Shown: in pieces, positions 7,557 to 13,113 of the stretch
Layout: the number at the start of each line of letters is the position of its first letter
How positions within the stretch are numbered: the first letter of the stretch is position 1
Source: Solobacterium sp. UBA3691
GTDB lineage: Bacteria > Bacillota_I > Bacilli_A > Erysipelotrichales > Erysipelotrichaceae
DNA length: 19,136 nucleotides
Reading direction: 5' to 3'
NCBI GenBank assembly: GCA_002372175.1
Contig: DFIS01000016.1
Span: 1 to 19,136, forward strand
Translations under genes and position numbers: made by a program
Notes under the pieces: model-generated
Seen by the model: only the letters and a program-made list of their open reading frames with translations
The model's database searches: none
Told to the model about the DNA's origin: nothing

Positions 7557-8330
7557 TTATTCCGGTCTCTCCTGTATGCGGGTGATCCGGACGGCACGGT
7601 TGGTAATGTCATCGGTCTCGATCAGACAGCCGCAGAGGATCGCCGGTCCCTCGGAAGGCATGAAATGTGTCTTCTGCTTATTCAGTGTACGCTGCAGCAC
7701 TTCATCGATATCCCTGCCGAGAATACTGACAAAACTGCCGCACATCCCGGCATCGGACAGATAGGCACAGCCATCCCGTATCTGCTCATCAGCAGTCTGT
7801 ACATGCGTATGCGTACCGATGACAGCTGTTACACGGTCCTTGTATACATGCAGGAAGATCTCCTTTTCGGAAGTCGCCTCCGCATGCAGATCCACAAAGA
7901 TGATATCCGCATCGATCTCCGGAAGGATCCTGTCCATCGCTGCAAACGGTGATTCCAAAGCCGCATCCATGAAGATACTGCCAAGCAGATTCACGACTGC
8001 CACCTTTCTGCCGCATACTTCCTTAACGATCCAGGAAATACCGATATCTTCCGGTTCCATATTCGCCGGACGGATCATATCCGGACACTGATCCAATTGT
8101 GCCTTGATCTCACCCTTCGAGAAGGCATGGTTGCCAAGCGTGATCACATCTGCCCCGGCTGTCTTCAGCTCCCTGTAGATCTTCGTTGTGATGCCCTTGC
8201 CGTGCGCTGCATTCTCACCGTTGACGATCACAAAGTCTGCCTGCAGTTCGGCACGAAGAGAAAGCAGGCGTGCTGAAACCGCACTCCTGCCGCTTTTCCC
8301 TACTATGTCACCAAGAAATAGTATTTTCAT
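7557..8330 (-). CDS. ymdB: YmdB-family metallophosphoesterase
   Basis: A 257-residue dimetal phosphodiesterase. B. subtilis YmdB hydrolyses cyclic nucleotides (2',3'-cNMP, cAMP) and affects biofilm and motility choice. The metal and substrate ligands known there have clear counterparts: D8 in FLGDIVGKSGR, E39-N40 in VNGENAAHGKG, N67-H68 in TLGNHAF, H149 in VDLHAEATSEK, and H174/H176 in GTHTHVQTADE. The C-terminus is also family-typical (SDAGMCGSFVSILG). The ATG lies two bases after the stop codon of rny, and its ribosome binding site (AGTAGGA) overlaps that stop, so translation is probably coupled. The rny-ymdB pair is widely conserved in Bacillota, which hints at a link to RNase Y-dependent RNA turnover, for example cleaning up cyclic phosphate products. 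That link is inference. Confidence 0.93.
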   Translation of the reverse strand: MKILFLGDIVGKSGRSAVSARLLSLRAELQADFVIVNGENAAHGKGITTKIYRELKTAGADVITLGNHAFSKGEIKAQLDQCPDMIRPANMEPEDIGISWIVKEVCGRKVAVVNLLGSIFMDAALESPFAAMDRILPEIDADIIFVDLHAEATSEKEIFLHVYKDRVTAVIGTHTHVQTADEQIRDGCAYLSDAGMCGSFVSILGRDIDEVLQRTLNKQKTHFMPSEGPAILCGCLIETDDITNRAVRITRIQERPE

Positions 8331-8332
8331 TC

Positions 8333-9889
8333 CTACTGTGCAAGTTCCTGAACTCTCAGTTCACGAATCAGTGTAACTCTGATCTGTCCGGGATAGGTCA
8401 TCTCATTCTCGATCTTGTCCTTGATCTCGTGTGCGATCTTCACCATGGCAACATCATCAACCTTTTCAGGCTGTACCATGACACGGACTTCGCGTCCTGC
8501 CTGGATCGCATAAGCTTTTTCGACACCGTCAAAGCTTCCGGCAATCTCCTCAAGCTTCTCAAGACGCTCGATATAATTCTCCATGGACTCATATCTGGCT
8601 CCGGGACGGGCTGCACTGAGCGTATCGGCTGCCGATACCAGTTCGGAAATAATGCTTGTCGTAGGAACATCCCCGTGATGGGATTCGATCGAATTGATCA
8701 CAATGTCATTCTCACCGTATTTTTTGGCAAGCTTGGCACCCAGCTGTACATGTGAACCTTCCTGTTCAAAGTCTACAGCCTTGCCGATATCGTGAAGCAG
8801 ACCGGCTCTCTTGGCCAGACTCTGGTTCAGACCAAGCTCAGCAGCCATGATACCGGTAAATGTTGCAACTTCCATCGAATGCTCAAGAACATTCTGACCG
8901 TAGCTGTATCTGTAGCGCAGACGTCCGATCAGTCTTGTCAGCTCCTTGTTCATTCTGCCAAGTCCAAGTCTGAAGACAGCTTCATCACCATACTTCAGAA
9001 TTGCTTCATCCAGTTCCTTCGTCACCTTCTCAACAACATCCTCAATACGTCCGGGCTGGATACGTCCGTCCTTCATCAGGATCTCAAGTGACTGTTTGGC
9101 GATCTCTCTGCGGATAGGATCAAAGCAGGATACTGTGATCACATCCGGTGTATCATCAATGATCAGATCTACGCCTGTAGCCTGCTCAATAGCCTTGATA
9201 TTTCTGCCTTCACGGCCGATGATACGTCCCTTCATATCCTCACTGGGCAGCGTAACCACCGATACCGTACGCTCCAGCGCCTCTTCCTGAGAGTATCTCT
9301 GGATCGCAGTAGCTATGATATTTCTTGCATTCTCCGCGGCTTTGTCCTGAGCGATCTCATCCTGTTCGCGCAGGAATGCGGCGATATCCTTCTCGCTCTT
9401 CTTCTCAACAGCCTCCATCAGTTCCTTCTTGGCATCTTCACGCGTCATGTTCGCTGCCTTTTCCAGAACCTCGATCTGGCTGTCGATCCGTCTCTGCAGA
9501 TCTGCCTCCATCCGGCTTAAATTTGTCAGTTTGTCATCAACAAGTCTGGTCTGTTCATCCAGTTTTTTCTCTTTTACAGTTAAATTCTCATCACGGAAAT
9601 TCAACTGATCCTCACGGCGAAGAAGCTTATTCTCAGTCTGATGGATCCGGTTGCGCTGATCCTTCAGCTCTCTTTCTGCCTGCTGTTTCAGCTCCAGAAC
9701 TTTCTGTTTGCCGTCAAGCTCAGCCTGACGTACAGTATTCTCTGCTTTCGCTTTCGATTCTTCAAGGATAGCCTGTGCTTCCGTCTTGGAACGGTCAAGC
9801 CCTGCTTTTCCCGCAATCACCATGATAATGATTCCGACAACAATTCCGACAATACCGGCAAGAATGGCGATGATCACATATGTTTGCAT
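8333..9889 (-). CDS. rny: Ribonuclease Y
   Basis: The membrane-anchored endoribonuclease that starts bulk mRNA decay in many Bacillota. 518 residues, close to the B. subtilis protein. One N-terminal transmembrane helix (about residues 4-27) is followed by a long charged coiled coil (about 30-190). A KH domain with GRIIGREGRNI (about 220-230) comes next, then the HD phosphodiesterase domain with LEHSMEVA, the metal-binding H366-D367 in HDIGK, and SHHGDV. The C-terminal region is conserved. I take the ATG at 9889 because GGAGGG lies seven bases upstream. An in-frame ATG at 9904 would put that site inside the gene. It has its own promoter (9943-9970) behind the recA terminator and is followed directly by ymdB. 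Confidence 0.96.
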   Translation of the reverse strand: MQTYVIIAILAGIVGIVVGIIIMVIAGKAGLDRSKTEAQAILEESKAKAENTVRQAELDGKQKVLELKQQAERELKDQRNRIHQTENKLLRREDQLNFRDENLTVKEKKLDEQTRLVDDKLTNLSRMEADLQRRIDSQIEVLEKAANMTREDAKKELMEAVEKKSEKDIAAFLREQDEIAQDKAAENARNIIATAIQRYSQEEALERTVSVVTLPSEDMKGRIIGREGRNIKAIEQATGVDLIIDDTPDVITVSCFDPIRREIAKQSLEILMKDGRIQPGRIEDVVEKVTKELDEAILKYGDEAVFRLGLGRMNKELTRLIGRLRYRYSYGQNVLEHSMEVATFTGIMAAELGLNQSLAKRAGLLHDIGKAVDFEQEGSHVQLGAKLAKKYGENDIVINSIESHHGDVPTTSIISELVSAADTLSAARPGARYESMENYIERLEKLEEIAGSFDGVEKAYAIQAGREVRVMVQPEKVDDVAMVKIAHEIKDKIENEMTYPGQIRVTLIRELRVQELAQ

Positions 9890-9942
9890 AGCAATTCCCT
9901 CCATTATTCCGTTGTCTCAGGCAAATTATGCCCTACGGTACA

Positions 9943-9970
9943 ATTATAACAAAACTTAACAATTTCACAA
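9943..9970 (-). promoter_or_regulatory. Promoter of rny-ymdB
   Basis: On the minus strand TTGTGA (9965-9970), a 16-bp spacer and a perfect TATAAT (9943-9948) preceded by TGT (extended -10). The start site is expected near 9936, giving a leader of about 47 bases. Confidence 0.7.
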
Positions 9971-9980
9971 AGTGAATTGT
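9959..9980. repeat. Inverted repeat over the rny -35 box
   Basis: ACAATTTCAC-AAA-GTGAATTGT forms a 9-bp dyad with one bulged base. It covers the -35 box of rny and lies directly after the recA terminator. It could be an operator or a weak second terminator for read-through. Confidence 0.45.
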
Positions 9981-9981
9981 A

Positions 9982-10011
9982 TAAAAGAAAGGATCGGTCA
10001 GCCGATCCTTT
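9982..10011 (-). terminator. Intrinsic terminator of recA
   Basis: On the minus strand AAAGGATCGG-CTGA-CCGATCCTTT, a perfect 10-bp stem, is followed by CTTTTA. It starts three bases after the recA stop codon. Confidence 0.9.
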
Positions 10012-10014
10012 TAC

Positions 10015-11052
10015 TTACGCTTCTGTCTTTTCCGAATACTTTGACGGGAACAGTTTTTCCTTCAGCTGCATCGTCAGTTCTTCATCCAGATCCGGATTGT
10101 TCTTAATGAACTCCCTGACACTGGCAATTCCCTGTCCGATCTTTTCACCCTTGTAGGAATACCAGGCACCTGACTTCTCCAGAATATCATTCTCTACTGC
10201 CAGATTGATGATCTCATCACGGTGCGAAATACCTTCTCCGTAGATGATGTCAAGCTGAGCTGTCTTGAACGGCGGAGCAACCTTGTTCTTGACGACCTTG
10301 ACCTTGACCGAGTTGCCGATCACATCACTGCCGTTCTTCAGCGTCTCACCGCGTCTGACGTCCAATCTGACGGAGGCATAGAACTTCAGCGCTCTGCCGC
10401 CCGGCGTCGTTTCCGGATTGCCGAACATGATGCCGACCTTCTCACGCAGCTGGTTGATAAAGATCGCCGTACAGCTGGATCTGTTCATGACACCGGCAAG
10501 TTTGCGCATTGCCTTGGACATCAGTCTTGCCTGCAGACCGATCGAGGAATCACTCATCTCCCCGTCCAGTTCCGCCTGCGGTACAAGCGCCGCCACAGAG
10601 TCGATGACCACAAGATCGATCGCTCCGGACTTGATCAGCACTTCCGTGATCTCAAGAGCCTGTTCACCGGAATCCGGCTGTGACAGGATCAGTTCATCAA
10701 TATCAACACCGAGGTTCTTCGCATACACCGGGTCGATCGCATTCTCTGCATCTATAAAGGCACAGCGTCCGCCGGTCTTCTGACACTCCGCGATCGCATG
10801 CAGAGCCAGTGTTGTCTTACCGGAAGACTCCGGTCCGTAGATCTCAACGATACGGCCCTTCGGATAACCGCCGATACCGAGCGCATAATCAAGAGCCAGA
10901 GAACCGGAAGGAATCGCATCCACGGAAACTTCCGCCCTGTCACCCAGCTTCATGATGCTGCCCTTTCCGTATTCCTTCTCAATTGCCTTCAGCGCATCCG
11001 CAAGCAGTTTATCTTTATTGATATCTGTATCTTTTACTTTCTCATTCGCCAT
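10015..11052 (-). CDS. recA: Recombinase RecA
   Basis: The DNA strand-exchange recombinase and SOS co-protease. 345 residues, normal length. Walker A GPESSGKTT at 73-81, Walker B LVVIDSVAAL at about 140-150, the loop-1 region QARLMSKAMRKLAG, and the loop-2 region GIMFGNPETTPGGRALKFYA with INQLREK just before it. The C-terminal domain ends in a short, only mildly acidic tail. AAGGAG lies eight bases before the ATG. No convincing separate promoter or LexA-type box (CGAAC-N4-GTTCG) is visible in the 50 bases to pgsA, so it is probably read from the pgsA promoter. It ends at a strong terminator before rny. Confidence 0.98.
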   Translation of the reverse strand: MANEKVKDTDINKDKLLADALKAIEKEYGKGSIMKLGDRAEVSVDAIPSGSLALDYALGIGGYPKGRIVEIYGPESSGKTTLALHAIAECQKTGGRCAFIDAENAIDPVYAKNLGVDIDELILSQPDSGEQALEITEVLIKSGAIDLVVIDSVAALVPQAELDGEMSDSSIGLQARLMSKAMRKLAGVMNRSSCTAIFINQLREKVGIMFGNPETTPGGRALKFYASVRLDVRRGETLKNGSDVIGNSVKVKVVKNKVAPPFKTAQLDIIYGEGISHRDEIINLAVENDILEKSGAWYSYKGEKIGQGIASVREFIKNNPDLDEELTMQLKEKLFPSKYSEKTEA

Positions 11053-11102
11053 AGCTGAACTCCTTCTCTGTAACTATTATTTGCAAAAGAAGAGGGATTC
11101 CC

Positions 11103-11696
11103 CTATTTACTTTCCAGAATATCTTCTTTCAGTTGGTTAAAATATGAAACACCGCTGGCTAAACTGATGAATGCCGCAAACCAGAGCACAACTTCGGAAA
11201 CCGGCAGTCTCCACAGCTCAAACGGCAGATTGTTCAGCAGGATCAAAGCAATCGAGACCATCTGCAGAACCGTCTTCAGCTTACCCATCATCTGGGCGGA
11301 TACGACCTTGCCGTTATTGGCAGCGATCATCCTCATACCGTCAACCGTAATATCCCGGCAGACCATGATGATCACGGGAACAACAGGAATGATACCCCTT
11401 GACGCAAACAGGATAAACATCGTTGTCGTAAGCATCTTGTCGGCAATAGGATCGGCAAACTTGCCGAAAGTCGTCATCATATTACGGCTGCGGGCTATAT
11501 GTCCGTCCAGCGCATCGGTTACAGCAGCGATCACATACGTCACCAGGCAGGCCAGATTCACGGTGGAAAGAGACACGTGCCCGATCATGAAAACATGCGG
11601 TTCCAGATTGAACTGAGCGTATGGGAATACATAGATCAGAACGATCAGAGGGATCAGTACGATCCTGAACAATGTAAGTCTGTTTGGTAGATTCAT
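11103..11696 (-). CDS. pgsA: CDP-diacylglycerol-glycerol-3-phosphate 3-phosphatidyltransferase
   Basis: The membrane enzyme that makes phosphatidylglycerophosphate, the committed step to phosphatidylglycerol and cardiolipin. 197 residues with about five to six hydrophobic helices. The CDP-alcohol phosphotransferase signature is complete: D61-x2-D64-G65-x2-A68-R69-x8-G78-x3-D82-x3-D86, within DALDGHIARS and GKFADPIADKM. The N-terminal MNLPNRLTLFRIVLIPLIV is typical. A GAGG site lies just ahead of the ATG. It heads the pgsA-recA unit, as in other Bacillota (with cinA missing here). Upstream are the rnpB terminator hairpin and a TATACT box at 11718-11723. Confidence 0.95.
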   Translation of the reverse strand: MNLPNRLTLFRIVLIPLIVLIYVFPYAQFNLEPHVFMIGHVSLSTVNLACLVTYVIAAVTDALDGHIARSRNMMTTFGKFADPIADKMLTTTMFILFASRGIIPVVPVIIMVCRDITVDGMRMIAANNGKVVSAQMMGKLKTVLQMVSIALILLNNLPFELWRLPVSEVVLWFAAFISLASGVSYFNQLKEDILESK

Positions 11697-11717
11697 AACG
11701 CCTCACTTATCCTTATA

Positions 11718-11723
11718 AGTATA
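11718..11723 (-). promoter_or_regulatory. Candidate -10 box of pgsA-recA
   Basis: TATACT on the minus strand, 22 bases before the pgsA start and just after the rnpB hairpin. No good -35 box at proper spacing, so the call is tentative. Confidence 0.35.
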
Positions 11724-11727
11724 ACAT

Positions 11728-11756
11728 AATAAGGGATATCAACGATATCCCTTATT
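11728..11756 (-). terminator. Hairpin downstream of rnpB, likely terminator
   Basis: AATAAGGGATATC-GTT-GATATCCCTTATT on the minus strand is a perfect 13-bp stem with a 3-base loop. The U-run is poor (TTATT inside the stem, then ATGTTATA), but the position right after RNase P RNA makes it the natural terminator. It may also protect the 3' end. Confidence 0.7.
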
Positions 11757-11759
11757 GAT

Positions 11760-12110
11760 TTTCAACACTCTGTAAGCCATGTTCTGTGCCCGTTGCCGGG
11801 CGGCAGCCATTTATCTGTGCTCTCGCACCCTTCGCCTGCTTCATTTCGCTCACGAAAGTTCTCCTACCAAATTTGGATTTCTCGCTTGCGGGGTTTACCT
11901 CGTTCCACCTGAACAGTTTCCTGTCAGCTCCGTCACTGTGGCACTTTCAGAAGATCCGCCATGGACAGATGTCTTTAGGCTTCTCTTCGCCGTCAGCTGT
12001 TACACTGCCTGACCTTATTTATTGGATCAGCACAATCACTACCGTCATCTCAGACGGTGCGAGCATGGACTTTCCTCTGGCTCATAAGACCAGCGGCTGC
12101 CCGAGTGTTT
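11760..12110 (-). ncRNA. rnpB: RNase P RNA, type B
   Basis: The catalytic RNA that matures tRNA 5' ends. On the minus strand the universally conserved core is plain: GAGGAAAGTCCATGCTCGC (P4 5' side and neighbours, near 12075), CTGAAAGTGCCACAGTGACG, GTGGAACGAGGTAAACCCC, then GCGAGAAATCCAAATTTGG with GGTAGGAGAA, and ACAGAACATGGCTTACAG near the 3' end (P4 3' side). These match the B. subtilis (type B) RNA closely. The closing helix P1 is AACACTC (12103-12109) with GAGTGTT (11764-11770). The 5' side of P1 begins with the last base of the gpsB stop codon. Ends are set from P1 and are good to a few bases. Length about 350 nt. A terminator hairpin follows. The short reading frames across this region are not genes. 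Confidence 0.96.
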
Positions 12111-12447
12111 ACTGATTATGTCTCTGTTTGAAGACTTCTTCTTCCAAACGTGAGATCCTTTTCAGAATGTCGACATTGCCGGCTCCCTGGGCTGCCGGTG
12201 AAGGATTCGCTTCCAGTGCTCTTGTCCTGCCTTCCACTTCGATCAGCTTAGCCCGCAGGGAAGCATTTGTACGCTCCAGTTCAGCGATCTTCTGATTCAG
12301 ATCCGCGGTGATCTCCTGATAGGTCTGATAGTCCTGGATCACCAGATCCAGAAATGCATCTACTTCTGTTGCGTTGTAACCTTTAAAGTCAATATTGAAT
12401 TCCTTATCCAAGATCGTCTTGATATCCAGATTTACTTTCCCAGCCAT
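12109..12447 (-). CDS. gpsB: Cell division protein GpsB
   Basis: A DivIVA-like coiled-coil adaptor that shuttles between septum and side wall and binds PBP1-type synthases. 112 residues. The N-terminal DivIVA-like domain is clear (DIKTILDKEFNIDFKGYN, then EVDAFLDLVIQDYQTY), followed by a coiled coil at about 40-75. A Pro/Ala/Gly-rich linker leads to the C-terminal trimerising helix (VDILKRISRLEEEVF), which is diagnostic of GpsB. I choose the ATG at 12447, with AAGGAG ten bases upstream; the longer frame to 12486 would run over the promoter. The stop codon overlaps the start of rnpB, the same gpsB-rnpB order as in B. subtilis. It is divergent from recU-ponA, whose second gene encodes a likely partner PBP. 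Confidence 0.93.
   Translation of the reverse strand: MAGKVNLDIKTILDKEFNIDFKGYNATEVDAFLDLVIQDYQTYQEITADLNQKIAELERTNASLRAKLIEVEGRTRALEANPSPAAQGAGNVDILKRISRLEEEVFKQRHNQ
12115..12120 (-). promoter_or_regulatory. Candidate -10 box of rnpB inside gpsB
   Basis: CATAAT on the minus strand, encoded by the His-Asn codons near the end of gpsB. It is five to seven bases from the first base of the RNase P P1 helix, the right distance for a start site there. No strong -35 box is seen. Confidence 0.45.
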
Positions 12448-12468
12448 GATCGTTACACTCCTTGAATA

Positions 12469-12497
12469 ATTATTGCAAGAACACACCCGAAAATCAA
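12469..12497 (-). promoter_or_regulatory. Promoter of gpsB
   Basis: On the minus strand TTGATT (12492-12497), a 17-bp spacer and AATAAT (12469-12474). The AAGGAG site of gpsB follows. The -35 box lies seven bases from the -35 box of the divergent recU promoter. Confidence 0.6.
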
Positions 12498-12500
12498 CAT

Positions 12501-12520
12501 CACTTCCACATTTCGAAGTG
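12501..12520. repeat. Inverted repeat between the gpsB and recU promoters
   Basis: CACTTC-N8-GAAGTG, perfect 6-bp arms. It covers the -35 box and spacer of the recU promoter and abuts the gpsB -35 box. It is well placed for an operator acting on both genes. No protein is assigned. Confidence 0.4.
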
Positions 12521-12532
12521 CGAATGTATAAT
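12505..12532 (+). promoter_or_regulatory. Promoter of recU-ponA
   Basis: TCCACA (12505-12510, four of six matches), a 16-bp spacer and a perfect TATAAT (12527-12532). The expected start site is at 12539-12540, which is the A of the recU start codon, implying a leaderless mRNA. Confidence 0.55.
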
Positions 12533-12539
12533 ACTGTTT

Positions 12540-13112
12540 ATGGTAAATTACCCATCCGGAAAAAAGTTCGAAGCAGAGACAAGACTGACCTCTGCCGGCG
12601 GCCGGGGCATGGAACTCGAGAAAGAGATCAACAGTACAAACGAGTTCTATCTTGCCCAGGATATCGCTGTCATCCATAAGAAGCCTACCCCGGTAACGAT
12701 CGTCAAGGTCGACTACCCCAAGCGCAGTGCCGCCAGGATCACGGAGGCATACTTCAAACTGCCCAGCACGACCGACTACAACGGTATATATAAAGGGAAA
12801 TACATAGACTTTGAGGCAAAGGAGTGCGCATCACTGACCTCCTTCCCGCTGAAGTCGATCCATGCCCACCAGATCACGCATCTGGAAAGCGTGCAGAGAC
12901 ACGGTGCCATTGCCTTTCTGATCATCCGTTTCACCAAATACGGCGAGACATACTTCGTAGAGGCAGACAAACTTGTCTCCTATGTCAGAAACAATACAAG
13001 GCATTCGATCCCTTACGAATGGTTTAAAAATAACGGAAAATTAATATCCGCAAACTATGTAAAACCTGTCGATTATCTTAAAATAGTAGATGAGTTATAT
13101 TTCGGACAATAA
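12540..13112 (+). CDS. recU: Holliday junction resolvase RecU
   Basis: A dimeric, Mg-dependent nuclease that cuts four-way junctions in recombination and chromosome segregation, and modulates RecA in bacilli. 190 residues, as in the family. Conserved blocks: MVNYPSGKKFE, RGMELEKEIN, IAVIHKKPTPVTIVKVDYPK, STTDYNGIYKGKYIDFEAKE with active-site D79, E92 and K94, and SFPLKSIHAHQI. The ATG at 12540 is where the family begins. No Shine-Dalgarno sequence precedes it, and a TATAAT box ends eight bases upstream, so it is likely translated from a leaderless transcript. An in-frame ATG at 12462 would lie ahead of the promoter. It is followed at once by ponA (one base between stop and start), the classic recU-ponA pair. 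Confidence 0.94.
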   Translation: MVNYPSGKKFEAETRLTSAGGRGMELEKEINSTNEFYLAQDIAVIHKKPTPVTIVKVDYPKRSAARITEAYFKLPSTTDYNGIYKGKYIDFEAKECASLTSFPLKSIHAHQITHLESVQRHGAIAFLIIRFTKYGETYFVEADKLVSYVRNNTRHSIPYEWFKNNGKLISANYVKPVDYLKIVDELYFGQ

Positions 13113-13113
13113 C

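Noticed and set aside
11053..11102. LexA box ahead of recA
   Set aside because: I looked for CGAAC-N4-GTTCG and saw no acceptable match.
11779..12115. Open reading frames on plus across 11779-12115
   Set aside because: They lie antisense to RNase P RNA, whose conserved core explains the sequence.
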